Positions 7,157 to 15,905 of a stretch of 63,210 bases of DNA are shown piece by piece. The first letter of the stretch is position 1. Every line of letters begins with the position of its first letter. Location: assembly GCF_001039005.1 (NCBI RefSeq), contig NZ_LDWR01000073.1, positions 1 through 63,210 on the forward strand, read 5' to 3'. This DNA is from Burkholderia cepacia. GTDB taxonomy: Bacteria; Pseudomonadota; Gammaproteobacteria; Burkholderiales; Burkholderiaceae. The notes below the pieces were generated by a model. That model was not told where the DNA came from and did not search any database. It saw only the letters and a program-made list of their open reading frames with translations. The position numbers and the translations under genes were made by a program.

Positions 7157-8359
7157 GTGAAGTTCGTGCTGCGTGTCTTCGATACGAATGGCTCGGTCCA
7201 GACGCTTCGCCTCGACAGCGACTCGCCGGCGACCGCGGCGGCGCTCGCGCGCTCGCGCGGCCTGCGGGTCGTGTCGGTGAGCACCGACGCGCGGCGGCAG
7301 CGGCGCGGCGCGCGCCGGTTCGGAATGCCGGGCGCGCGGTTCGACGTCGCGATGTTCGCGCGCGAGCTCGCGGCGCTGCTCGACGCGGGCGTCGGCGTGG
7401 TCGACGCATTGCGCACGCTCGGCGGCAACGTGCGGCGCGAAGCGTCCGCGCAGGTGTATCGCGACCTGCTGCGGCAACTGGAGGAGGGGCAGTCGCTGTC
7501 GGCGGCGCTCGAGCACGCGAGCCCGATCTTCCCGCCGGTGCTGATCGCGTGCGTGAAGGCGAGCGAGCAGACCGGCGGCCTCGCCGACAGCCTGACCCGT
7601 TACTCGCGCAATAGCGCGACGCTCCACGAGTTGCGCGCGCGTGTGGTGTCGGCGGCGATCTATCCGACGGTGCTGTTGTTCGTCGGCGCGGCCGTCGTGC
7701 TGTTTCTGCTCGGTTTCGTGGTGCCGCGGTTCGCGTCGCTCCTCGAACACAGCGGCCGCGAACTGCCGCTGATGTCGCGGCTGCTGATGGCGTGGGGCGG
7801 CATGGTGCACGCGCACGGCGCCGGGCTGGCGGCCGCGTTTGCGGTGCTGGCCGTGGCAACCGGCGTTGCGCTGCGCCGGCCGGCGCTGAGGATCTGGATC
7901 GCCGATCGCCTGCTGGCGCTGCCCGGCATCGGGCAGCATTTCCGCGTGTTTCGCCAGTCCCAGTTCTATCGCACGACGGCGATGCTGGTCGACGGCGGCA
8001 TTCCCGCCGTTCGCGCATTCGATCTGGCGCGCGGCCTGGTAGGCCGCGCGGACCAGGCCGCGCTCGCGGGCGCGCTGCAGCAGGTCCGCAATGGCGCGAG
8101 GATCTCCGATGCGTTCCAGCAGGCCGGCCTCGCGAACGCGATCGGCTACCGCCTGCTGACGGTCGCCGAAAAAACCGGCGGCCTCGGGCCCGTGCTCGAC
8201 CGGATCGCCGCGTTCCAGGAAGCACAGGTGTCGCGCACGATCGATCTGATCTCGCGACTGATCGAGCCCGCGATGATGATCGTGATCGGCGTGGTGATCG
8301 GCGGCATCGTTGTGCTGATGTACCTGCCGATCTTCGAGATCGCGTCGAGCATTCAGTAG
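7157..8359 (+). CDS. gspF: Type II secretion inner-membrane protein GspF
   Basis: 400-residue polytopic platform protein (normal length for GspF/PilC) that couples the cytoplasmic ATPase to pseudopilus assembly. Two GspF/T2SSF repeats are visible: the first after FGMPGARFDVAMFARELAALLDAG and the second after FRVFRQSQFYRTTAMLVDGG. Each ends in membrane helices, including ISRLIEPAMMIVIGVVIGG near the C terminus. GTG 7157 has AAGGAGA 7 bases upstream. It lies 55 bp after gspG and 18 bp before gspE. The order G-F-E differs from the canonical gspC-to-gspN order. Confidence 0.93.
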   Translation: MKFVLRVFDTNGSVQTLRLDSDSPATAAALARSRGLRVVSVSTDARRQRRGARRFGMPGARFDVAMFARELAALLDAGVGVVDALRTLGGNVRREASAQVYRDLLRQLEEGQSLSAALEHASPIFPPVLIACVKASEQTGGLADSLTRYSRNSATLHELRARVVSAAIYPTVLLFVGAAVVLFLLGFVVPRFASLLEHSGRELPLMSRLLMAWGGMVHAHGAGLAAAFAVLAVATGVALRRPALRIWIADRLLALPGIGQHFRVFRQSQFYRTTAMLVDGGIPAVRAFDLARGLVGRADQAALAGALQQVRNGARISDAFQQAGLANAIGYRLLTVAEKTGGLGPVLDRIAAFQEAQVSRTIDLISRLIEPAMMIVIGVVIGGIVVLMYLPIFEIASSIQ

Positions 8360-8377
8360 GCTGCCCTGGAGACACGC

Positions 8378-10099
8378 GTGGATACCGTCACCCCCCCACC
8401 GGAAGACTTCCCCGACGCGGGCCCCGCGTTGCGCGACGCCCTGCGCGCGCTCGGCAAACAGCACGGCTCCGGCATTCGTGCACTCGAAGTGCTGATGGTG
8501 CAGACGGCGCTCGGCGCGGACGAGATGCGCGCGCAGCTCGCCGCGCAATTCCGGATGAAGCCGATCGGGATGCGCGAGCTGGGCCGCCTCGAGCCGGATT
8601 TCGACACGGTGCCGTTCGTCGATGCGACGGCGCGCCTGTGCGTGTGCTTCCGCGATCCCGACGGCGGCGACGCGCGGTTGTTCGCGATCGCCGATCCGCT
8701 CGATGCACGCACGCGCGGCTGGGTCGAACACCGAATGCGTGCGCGACCGGCGGTGCCGTACGGCTGGGCGCTTGCGAGCGCCGGGGATCTCAACGCGTAT
8801 CTGACCGTGCGCGAGAAGGATATTCGCGCGATGGACTCGCTCGCGTTCGACGATCCGATCCAGAACGCGCCCGATCCGGCGTCGCTCGCGCTGACGCTGC
8901 AGGGCATCAGCAGCGACGACAGTCCGGTGGTGCGCCTGCTCAATTCGACGATCTACGACGCGCTCAAGATGCTCGCGAGCGACATCCACCTGGAATGCCG
9001 CGCGAACGGCCTGATGATCAAGTGCCGTGTCGACGGCGTGCTCACCGTGGTGGGCCGCGTCGAGGGCCGGGATGTCGCCGACCAGGTCCTGTCCCGCGTG
9101 AAGGTGATCTCCGAGCTCGATATCGCGGAGCGCCGCGTTCCGCAGGATGGGCGCTTCAAGGCGATGTACGCCGGGCGCGAGATCGATTTCCGCGTGTCGA
9201 TCATGCCGAACCAGTTCGGCGAGGACGCGGTGTTGCGGATACTCGACCGCTACCAGCTGTCCCAGGCCGCGGGCGGCCTGACGCTCGAGGCATTGGGCTT
9301 CCAGCCGGGCGATACGCGCTTCATGCGCTCGGTTGCGTCGATGCCGTACGGGATGCTGCTCGTCACGGGGCCGACCGGCAGCGGCAAGACCACGACGCTT
9401 TACGCGATCCTCACCGAGATCAACAACGGTCTCGAGAAGATCGTGACGATCGAGGATCCGGTCGAATACCAGCTCGGCGAAATCCTGCAGATTCCGGTCA
9501 ACGAGGCGAAGGGCCTGACCTTCGCGCGCGGGCTGCGGTCGATCCTGCGGCACGACCCGGACAAGATCATGGTCGGCGAGATCCGCGATCCGGAAACCGC
9601 GCAGATCGCCGTGCAGGCCGCGCTGACCGGCCACCAGGTGTTCACGACCGTGCACGCGAACAACGTGTTCGACGTGATCGGCCGCTTCACGAACATGGAG
9701 GTCGATCCGTACAGCTTCGTCTCCGCGCTCAACGGCGTGATCGCGCAGCGGCTGCTGCGCCAGTGCTGCCCGGATTGCCTGGCCGAGGACGCGGTGGACG
9801 CGGATGCGCTCGCCCGCTCGGGCATCGACCCGGATTCGGCCGGCAGCTACCTGTTTCGTCGCGGCACGGGGTGCGCGATGTGCCGCGGCAGCGGCTATCG
9901 CGGCCGGCGCGCGATCGCGGAGGCGCTGCGCATGAACGACGAGCTGAGGCAACTGCTGTCGGAGCGCGCGCCGCTCGGGCACATCAAGGCGGCGGCGCTG
10001 CGCCACGGGATGACGACGTTGCGATCGGCGGCAATCGAACTGGTGCGGCGCGGCGAAACGACGCTCGAGGAGATCAATCGTGTCACGATGGTTGAATAA
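8378..10099 (+). CDS. gspE: Type II secretion / type IV pilus assembly ATPase GspE
   Basis: 573-residue hexameric AAA+ motor of the secretion machine. An N-terminal GspE/MshE-like domain comes first (about 15-150). The ATPase core has Walker A GPTGSGKTTT at about residue 330, the Asp box near VTIEDPVE, Walker B KIMVGEIRDPET and the His box GHQVFTTVHAN. A zinc-type tetracysteine follows: CCPDC (about 463) and CAMC (about 497). All catalytic residues are present. GTG 8378 has GGAG nearby. Its last 20 bases overlap the next gene, so the two are probably translationally coupled. Confidence 0.94.
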   Translation: MDTVTPPPEDFPDAGPALRDALRALGKQHGSGIRALEVLMVQTALGADEMRAQLAAQFRMKPIGMRELGRLEPDFDTVPFVDATARLCVCFRDPDGGDARLFAIADPLDARTRGWVEHRMRARPAVPYGWALASAGDLNAYLTVREKDIRAMDSLAFDDPIQNAPDPASLALTLQGISSDDSPVVRLLNSTIYDALKMLASDIHLECRANGLMIKCRVDGVLTVVGRVEGRDVADQVLSRVKVISELDIAERRVPQDGRFKAMYAGREIDFRVSIMPNQFGEDAVLRILDRYQLSQAAGGLTLEALGFQPGDTRFMRSVASMPYGMLLVTGPTGSGKTTTLYAILTEINNGLEKIVTIEDPVEYQLGEILQIPVNEAKGLTFARGLRSILRHDPDKIMVGEIRDPETAQIAVQAALTGHQVFTTVHANNVFDVIGRFTNMEVDPYSFVSALNGVIAQRLLRQCCPDCLAEDAVDADALARSGIDPDSAGSYLFRRGTGCAMCRGSGYRGRRAIAEALRMNDELRQLLSERAPLGHIKAAALRHGMTTLRSAAIELVRRGETTLEEINRVTMVE

Positions 10100-10961
10100 C
10101 CCGCTTGCGATCGGCGTCGGGACGCGCGAGATCGTCGTCGGCGTCCGTTCGCCCGCACTGTGGCGACTGCGCAAGCGCGCGTTCGCCGCCGATCCGGTCA
10201 GCGTCGCGATTCCCGACGCGCAGTTCGGCAGCGAGACGGGCGTGCTCGACGCGCTGCGCGCCGCGCTGGCCGCGACCGGCACGACACCCGGCGGCGCGGC
10301 CGATGCCGCCACCACGCAGGGGCAGGCGCGCGGCGCGCACGTCGTGCTCGACGATTTCTGGTGCCACCACGCGATATTGCGCGGCGACTTCCGCGCGTTG
10401 CGCATGCGCGAACTTGAAGAAATCGTGCTCGCCCATTTCTCCGACACATACGGGATCGACGGTGCATCGCTGGTCGTGCGCTTCTGCGTGCAGCAGGGCG
10501 GCCGCGCGCTTTTCGCCGGCGCGCTGTCGCGCACGCTGCACGACGGCATCCATGACGCGGGGACATCCGCCCGGGTCCGCATCCGCAGCCTGAGATCGGG
10601 TCTGCCGGAGACGCTGAATCGCATCGCGGTGAAAGCCGGCGCCGATGGGCTGCTGATTGTCGTCGCCGATGCGTTGATGCAGGCGATCATGATCGAGCGA
10701 GGCGGCTGGGCCGCCTACGATGCGCAGCGCCTCTTTCCCGGCGAGTCCGGCGACGCGTCGCGGCTGGCCGAACTCGCGGAGCAGTTGTTCGAACGTTCGG
10801 CAACGCGGACCGGCCTGAAGTGCGAGGACTGCCCGGTCTATCTGACCGGGATCGACATGGACTTCGCGCCGTTCGATGCGCGATTCGCGGCCGCGGTACG
10901 GCTGCCAGGGCCGGCGCTCGCCGGCTCGTCCGCGAGCCGGCTGATGGAGTACGCGCCATGA
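10080..10961 (+). CDS. PilM/GspL-like cytoplasmic platform component
   Basis: 293-residue soluble protein between the motor ATPase and two bitopic membrane proteins, the position of PilM in type IV pilus operons or the cytoplasmic half of GspL in type II systems. The sequence is divergent: an actin-like beginning (IGVGTREIVVGVRSPALWRL) and a late stretch AVKAGADGLLIVVADALMQAI fit a PilM/GspL-type fold, but the ATP-binding motifs are not obvious. A CEDC pair lies near residue 250. It overlaps gspE by 20 bp and the next gene by 4 bp (ATGA). It probably docks the ATPase to the membrane proteins. Function is assigned mainly from position. Confidence 0.7.
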   Translation: MSRWLNNPLAIGVGTREIVVGVRSPALWRLRKRAFAADPVSVAIPDAQFGSETGVLDALRAALAATGTTPGGAADAATTQGQARGAHVVLDDFWCHHAILRGDFRALRMRELEEIVLAHFSDTYGIDGASLVVRFCVQQGGRALFAGALSRTLHDGIHDAGTSARVRIRSLRSGLPETLNRIAVKAGADGLLIVVADALMQAIMIERGGWAAYDAQRLFPGESGDASRLAELAEQLFERSATRTGLKCEDCPVYLTGIDMDFAPFDARFAAAVRLPGPALAGSSASRLMEYAP

Positions 10962-11488
10962 TGCCGATGCTCGATATCGACTTTTGCCGGCGCGGTGCCC
11001 GCACCGGGACGAGCGGGGTGATCCTGCTGGGCGTCGCCGTGCTGCTGTGCGCCGCGTGCGGCGCATGGCTGTGGCATACCTATGCGGAGAACGACCGCGC
11101 GCGGGCGAACGCGGAGGCCGCCGAGCATCGGACGCTCGCGCAGCGGCACGTCGTGAAGCCGCCGCCGACGGCGGCCGCGAAGCTCGCGGAAAAGCAGAGC
11201 CAGGCGGTGCTGCGCGAACTGACCGTGCCGTGGCAGACGCTGTTCGCGCTCGTCGAGGACTATCCCGACCATGACGTCGCGTTGATCGGCATCGACCAGA
11301 ACCCGGCGCAAGGCCAGATCCGCATCACTGCCGAAGCGAAGAATCCGGACGCGATGATCGCGTACCTGAAGTATCTGCAGACGAGCGTCGTGCTGCGCGA
11401 AGCGGTGCTCAACGGTCATCTCGTCGAGGACAACGTTCCGGGCAAGCCGGTGCGTTTCCAGATCACGGCCGTCTGGAGGACGTCATGA
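10958..11488 (+). CDS. PilN-like bitopic inner-membrane protein
   Basis: 176-residue protein with a short cytoplasmic N terminus, one membrane helix (about residues 20-42), a coiled-coil-like segment rich in A, E and R, and a small periplasmic ferredoxin-like domain (LRELTVPWQTLFALVEDYPD through ITAEAKNPDAMIAYLKYLQ). This is the PilN pattern; PilN binds PilM through its N terminus and pairs with PilO. ATG 10958 has GGAG 10 bases upstream and overlaps the preceding stop; ATG 10961 is nearly equivalent. It overlaps the next gene by 4 bp. Confidence 0.75.
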   Translation: MMPMLDIDFCRRGARTGTSGVILLGVAVLLCAACGAWLWHTYAENDRARANAEAAEHRTLAQRHVVKPPPTAAAKLAEKQSQAVLRELTVPWQTLFALVEDYPDHDVALIGIDQNPAQGQIRITAEAKNPDAMIAYLKYLQTSVVLREAVLNGHLVEDNVPGKPVRFQITAVWRTS

Positions 11489-12051
11489 AAACCGATCGGT
11501 TGACGGACCGCCTGGCCACGCTGCGTTTCGAGTTGCGGCGCGCCTTCGGTCTGCCGGGACTCGTCGGCCTGCTGCTGATCGGCGCGGCGGCCATCGCGGT
11601 CGCGGCAATCGCCAGCCTGGAAGCCGATACGCGCGCGATGCAGGCGCCGGCCGGGGTCGTGCGGGCGACGCGCGGCCATCGTCCGGTCGCGGCGCGCGGC
11701 GCGCAGGCGGACGCGGTAGCGCTCGACACGTTGCCCGAGCTGTTCCCGCGGTTCTCGCAAAGCGCGGACGACATCGCGTCGATCTTCGCACAGGCGCGCG
11801 ACAGCCATCTGACGCTCGGTTCGGCCGAGTATCAGGTGACGACCGAGTCGGGCGCGCACTTCGCGCGCTATCAGGTGCTGCTGCCGGTCAAGGACCAGTA
11901 CGGTGCGATCCGGCAATTTCTCGCGTCGGTGCTCAATCACGTGCCGAACGCGGCGCTGCAGGAAATCCACGTCGAGCGCCCCGCGGTGGGCAGCAACATC
12001 CTCGATGCGCGCGTGCGCTTCGAGCTCATCTACCGGAGCGCCCAGCCATGA
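11485..12051 (+). CDS. PilO/GspM-like bitopic inner-membrane protein
   Basis: 188-residue protein with a cytoplasmic N terminus, one membrane helix (about residues 27-48) and a periplasmic part ending in a ferredoxin-like fold (YQVTTESGAHFARYQVLLPVKD through LQEIHVERPAVGSN). This is the usual PilO/GspM design, and the gene order M-N-O-P supports PilO. It is joined to both neighbours by ATGA overlaps, so stoichiometric translation is likely. Sequence similarity to characterised PilO is weak by eye. Confidence 0.72.
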   Translation: MKTDRLTDRLATLRFELRRAFGLPGLVGLLLIGAAAIAVAAIASLEADTRAMQAPAGVVRATRGHRPVAARGAQADAVALDTLPELFPRFSQSADDIASIFAQARDSHLTLGSAEYQVTTESGAHFARYQVLLPVKDQYGAIRQFLASVLNHVPNAALQEIHVERPAVGSNILDARVRFELIYRSAQP

Positions 12052-12656
12052 TTTCCGCCGTCATGAAGCCCGCGTCGCACCGGCGCATCGCGCTGGCGCT
12101 GTGCTGTGTCCTCGTTGCCAGCGCCGGGTATCGCGTGCTGGTCGCGGCGATGCAGCAGCCGGCAGCGGTCCCGGCATTCGGCGGCCTGCATCGCGACGGC
12201 GAGCATACGCCGTTGGCGCGGACCGCCGCGCACGCCGCGGTGCCCGCGTCCGTGTCCGTGTCCGCGCCACGACCTGCGTCGGCCGGCGCGGCAGCGGCGA
12301 CGCCGCAGGAGAAGCTCGCCGCGTTGCGCGCGCCGGTGTCCATCGAAGCGGCGCACGACCCGTTCACCGCGTCGTCATGGCTGCCGCCGGCGCCCGTCGT
12401 CGTGCCGACGCTGCCCGACACGCGCCCGGCGCCACCGTCGGCGCCGCCGGTCCCGTTCACCTATGTCGGCGAGCAGGACGCCAAGGCGGCGAAGCCGCAT
12501 GTGTTTCTCAGCAACGGTGATCAGTTGCTGATCGTTTCGCCAGGTGACGTGATCGATGGCCAGTATCGCGTCGAGTCGGTTTCGGAGTCGAACGTGGTGC
12601 TGACCTATCTGCCGCTGAACCAGGTGCAGGTGGTGGCCATTCCAAGGGAAAAGTAG
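12048..12656 (+). CDS. PilP/GspC-like periplasmic linker protein
   Basis: 202-residue protein with an N-terminal membrane anchor (about 12-32), a proline/alanine-rich spacer, and a compact C-terminal beta domain (FTYVGEQDAKAAKPHVFLSN, GQYRVESVSESNVVLTYLP). This matches the homology-region fold of PilP and GspC that contacts the secretin N0 domain. It sits directly before the secretin gene, as pilP precedes pilQ. I recall a SEED-type label of 'secretion system X translation initiation factor' for proteins of this kind; that name reflects proline-rich similarity, not function. Confidence 0.7.
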   Translation: MISAVMKPASHRRIALALCCVLVASAGYRVLVAAMQQPAAVPAFGGLHRDGEHTPLARTAAHAAVPASVSVSAPRPASAGAAAATPQEKLAALRAPVSIEAAHDPFTASSWLPPAPVVVPTLPDTRPAPPSAPPVPFTYVGEQDAKAAKPHVFLSNGDQLLIVSPGDVIDGQYRVESVSESNVVLTYLPLNQVQVVAIPREK

Positions 12657-14945
12657 ATGAAAACCTCATGCACACGGGGTGCGCGCCGCGCTGGGGACAG
12701 CGGCCCATCGACATGCCTTTCGCCCTTCACGCCGTTCGATTTCCGGCACGCGCCGGCGAGCCGGATCGCGACGAAACGCGCGCTGGCGATCGCCGTGGCG
12801 CTGCTCGCGTGCGGCGGCTGCGCGCATGTGCCGAACGTCCAGGACGATCCGACCAACGCGCAGGTGAGGATCGACGCGTTGCACGCGCGCGACGCCGAAG
12901 TCAACCAGTTGCTCGATAACGCCGACCAGTTCCGCAAGCAGAACCAGTTCGACGATGCGGCCCGGTCCGACTACATGGCGACCCAGCTCGATCCGTCGAG
13001 CGAGCGCGCCCGCAGGATCGGCACGATGATCGAGCAGGACCGCAAGCATCTGGCGATCCTGCAGGAAGCGGACCGCATGATGAAGCGCGGCTCGTACGCG
13101 CAGGCGGCCGAACGCGTGCATCGCGTGCTGGTCGAGGACCCGAGCAATGCGATGGCCGAGCGGATGCAATCGGAGCTCGACGACAAGCGCCGGCAGCAGC
13201 ACTCGGAACGGGACGACAAGCTCGCCGCTTCGTCGATCATGCGCACGCCGGTGTCGCTGCAGTTCCGCGACGCGAACGTGCGGATGGTGTTCGAGGCGTT
13301 GTCGCGGACGTCGGGGCTGAACGTCATCTTCGACCGCGACGTGCGCGCCGACCTGAAGACGACGATCTTCGTGCAGAACGCGTCGCTGCAGGACACGGTC
13401 GACATGATCCTGTTGCAGAACCAGCTCGACAAGAAGCAGATGAACGCCAACACGCTGTTCATCTACCCGGCGACGCCCGCGAAGGAGCTCGAGTACCAGG
13501 AGCTCAAGGTGCGCACGTTCCAGCTGTCGAACGTCGACGCGAAGCAGGTCCAGTCGCTGCTCAAGAGCCTGTTGAAGGTGAAGGAGGCCGTGATCGACGA
13601 GCACGCGAACACCGTGACGATCCGCGGCACGCCGGACATGATCAAGGTCGCCGACGAGATGATCGCGGCCCAGGACCTGCCGGAGCCGGAGGTGATGCTC
13701 GAGGTCGAGGTGCTGGAGGTGTCGCACGAGCGGATGTCGCAGCTCGGCATCAACTGGCCCAACTCGTTCACGGTATCGACGCCGAGCACGGCGAGCACCT
13801 GGGGCGCGCTGCATCATCTGCCGGTCAATGCGCTGAATGTCAGCGGCCTGTCCGCCACCGCGGACTTCAAGCTCACGGACACCGATGCGAACCTGCTCGC
13901 GAGCCCGCGCATCCGCACGCGCAACAAGGAGAAGGCGCGCATCATGATCGGCGACAAGGTGCCGGTGATCTCGAGCTCGAGCACGCCGAGCACGAGCGGT
14001 CCGTCGTTCACGCAGATGATCCAGTACCTCGATGTCGGCATCAAGCTCGAGGTGGAGCCGCAGGTCTATCGCGACGGCGACGTCGGCATCAAGCTGAATC
14101 TCGAGGTCAGCAACATCACCAATACGATCCAGAGCAGCAATTCGCAAGGGCTGAACTCGCTCGCGTACCAGATCGGCACGCGCAGCGCGTCGACGAGCCT
14201 GCGCCTGCGGGACGGCGAAACCCAGATCATGGGCGGGCTGATCTCGGACGAGGACCGCCGCAACGCGAACAAGGTGCCGGGGCTCGGGCAGATGCCGTTG
14301 CTCGGCCGCCTGTTCTCGGATCATGAGGGCGATCACAAGAAGACCGAGATCGTGCTGCAGATCACGCCGCACATCGTCCGGCCGCAGGTCGCGGCGGACG
14401 CGGACACGCAGGAAGTGTGGTCGGGCACCGACGTCAACGTGCATGCCGACCAGTTGCGGCTCGATCCGGTGGCGCTGAACGCGGAAGATGCCGCGGCCAC
14501 GGCCGCGACGCCCGCGACGAAGCCGATGCCCGGCAGCGTGGGCGGCGGCACCACGGGCGGCAGGGCGCCGTCGCCGCTGGAGGCGGCGGCGATCCGGGCG
14601 CAGCCGTCGCCGGAGAGCGGCGCGTTCGGGCAGATGCCTGCCGCGCCTCGCACGACGCCGCCGCCCGAACCGTACGGCGGGCGTTTCGCGAGACCGCAGC
14701 CCGCGCTGCCCGCGCCCGCGGCGGGCGCGGCACCCGCGGATGGCGCGGCGCAGGCGGCCGGGCCGGCGGGCAACGAAGTCGCGCCGGCCCCGGGTACGAC
14801 CGTGACGCCGGTGGCGTCGCCGGCCGTGCAGGCTGCCGCGCCGGCTGCACCGGCCGCGCCAGCGGCGGCGCCTCCGACGCTGCAGATGCCGGCGGGCGAT
14901 ATCCCGAACGATAACCCGCTTCATCCGATTCAGAACGGGAATTGA
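12657..14945 (+). CDS. gspD: Outer-membrane secretin (GspD/PilQ/MshL-like) with TPR-like N-terminal region
   Basis: 762-residue secretin that would form the outer-membrane gate. A signal sequence with a lipobox-like LLAC (about residue 50) comes first. A TPR-like helical region (about 75-195) rich in D, R, E and Q follows. Next come a secretin N domain (VSLQFRDANVRMVFEALSRTSGLNVIFD), an N1-type KH domain (ELKVRTFQLSNVDAKQVQSLL), and the secretin core ending in RDGETQIMGGLIS and EIVLQITPHIVRP (about residue 570). The last about 180 residues are P/A/G-rich and disordered, unusual for GspD. The start directly abuts the preceding stop. The N-terminal TPR plus lipidation resembles MshL-like secretins more than GspD, so the symbol is approximate. 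Confidence 0.88.
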   Translation: MKTSCTRGARRAGDSGPSTCLSPFTPFDFRHAPASRIATKRALAIAVALLACGGCAHVPNVQDDPTNAQVRIDALHARDAEVNQLLDNADQFRKQNQFDDAARSDYMATQLDPSSERARRIGTMIEQDRKHLAILQEADRMMKRGSYAQAAERVHRVLVEDPSNAMAERMQSELDDKRRQQHSERDDKLAASSIMRTPVSLQFRDANVRMVFEALSRTSGLNVIFDRDVRADLKTTIFVQNASLQDTVDMILLQNQLDKKQMNANTLFIYPATPAKELEYQELKVRTFQLSNVDAKQVQSLLKSLLKVKEAVIDEHANTVTIRGTPDMIKVADEMIAAQDLPEPEVMLEVEVLEVSHERMSQLGINWPNSFTVSTPSTASTWGALHHLPVNALNVSGLSATADFKLTDTDANLLASPRIRTRNKEKARIMIGDKVPVISSSSTPSTSGPSFTQMIQYLDVGIKLEVEPQVYRDGDVGIKLNLEVSNITNTIQSSNSQGLNSLAYQIGTRSASTSLRLRDGETQIMGGLISDEDRRNANKVPGLGQMPLLGRLFSDHEGDHKKTEIVLQITPHIVRPQVAADADTQEVWSGTDVNVHADQLRLDPVALNAEDAAATAATPATKPMPGSVGGGTTGGRAPSPLEAAAIRAQPSPESGAFGQMPAAPRTTPPPEPYGGRFARPQPALPAPAAGAAPADGAAQAAGPAGNEVAPAPGTTVTPVASPAVQAAAPAAPAAPAAAPPTLQMPAGDIPNDNPLHPIQNGN

Positions 14946-14948
14946 ATC

Positions 14949-15506
14949 GTGGCTACCCGGACCGGCACGACGCGCAGCGGCTGCACCGGCCGTCCCGGGC
15001 AGCGTGGCTTCACGCTGATCGAGATGGTGATCACGCTCGCGCTCGTGGCGATCCTCGCGCTCGCGGTCATGCCGTTTTCCGAGCTGGTCGTGCAGCGCCA
15101 GAAGGAGCACGAGCTGAGCGCTGCGTTGCGCGAGATCCGCACCGCGCTCGACGCGTACAAGGACGCAAGCGATGCGGGGCAGATCGAAAAGGAAGCGGAA
15201 GCGTCCGGCTATCCGCCGTCGCTGACCGTACTGGTGACCGGCGTGAAAAACGCCCGGGATCCGAAGGGCGGCCTGCTGATGTTCCTGCGTCGGGTGCCGC
15301 GCGATCCGTTCTTCGCGGGCGATCCCGACACGCCCGCCGAGGAGACCTGGGACGTGCGCGCCTATGGCACGCCGCTGGATCCGGCGGCCGGCGGTCCGCC
15401 GGCTGGCGACGCATCCGGGAGCGCCGAGGCCGGCAAGGACGTGTTCGACGTGACGTCGAAATCCGCGGTCGTCGGCATCAACGGCATCCCGTACAAACAA
15501 TGGTGA
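14949..15506 (+). CDS. Type II secretion-type pseudopilin (GspG/H-like)
   Basis: 185-residue pseudopilin. The leader ends at RG|FTLIEMVITLALVAILALAV, with glutamate at +5, a standard prepilin peptidase site. The globular part contains a GspG-like disposition (DPKGGLLMFLRRVPRDPF, YGTPLDPAAGG) and ends in GINGIPYKQW. GTG 14949 starts 3 bp after the secretin stop. It is the second of four pseudopilin-like proteins in the operon, so it is probably a minor pseudopilin. Confidence 0.87.
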   Translation: MATRTGTTRSGCTGRPGQRGFTLIEMVITLALVAILALAVMPFSELVVQRQKEHELSAALREIRTALDAYKDASDAGQIEKEAEASGYPPSLTVLVTGVKNARDPKGGLLMFLRRVPRDPFFAGDPDTPAEETWDVRAYGTPLDPAAGGPPAGDASGSAEAGKDVFDVTSKSAVVGINGIPYKQW

Positions 15507-15515
15507 CGGTGCAAC

Positions 15516-15905
15516 ATGAAACACGCTCGCACGCGCAGGTCCCGCGGCTTCACGCTGATCGAGATCGTGGTCGTGATGGCCATCATCGGCCTGCTCCTGA
15601 CGTTGGCCGTGCCGCGCTACATGCACAGCATCGAGCGCGGGAAGGAACAGGTCCGGCAGCAGAACATCGCCGTGATGCGCAATGCGATCGACCAATACTA
15701 CGGCGACAACGGCCAGTACCCGGACACGCTCGACGAACTGGTCGCGAAGCACTATCTGCGTTCGGTCCCGCTCGATCCGGTGAATGGCGACGACAAATGG
15801 GCAGCGGTCGCGTCGCCGGACGAGTCGAAGCCGGGCGTCTACGACGTGGTGCCCGCGAGCAGCCCGCAGGGTGCGCCGCCGAGCGCGGCCGGAGCGGCGA
15901 AATGA
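15516..15905 (+). CDS. Type II secretion-type pseudopilin (GspG-like, short)
   Basis: 129-residue pseudopilin with a very short basic leader and the site RG|FTLIEIVVVMAIIGLLLTLAV, glutamate at +5. The globular part (NAIDQYYGDNGQYPDTLDEL, then VPLDPVNGDDKW) is a compact GspG-type fold. A proline/alanine tail ends the protein. The start is 9 bp after the previous stop and its end overlaps the next start by 4 bp. Probably a second structural or minor pseudopilin. Confidence 0.88.
   Translation: MKHARTRRSRGFTLIEIVVVMAIIGLLLTLAVPRYMHSIERGKEQVRQQNIAVMRNAIDQYYGDNGQYPDTLDELVAKHYLRSVPLDPVNGDDKWAAVASPDESKPGVYDVVPASSPQGAPPSAAGAAK

Noticed and set aside
7139..10690. Open frame of 1183 codons antisense to gspF and gspE
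   Set aside because: Runs across two well-supported genes and has the composition of a shadow frame.
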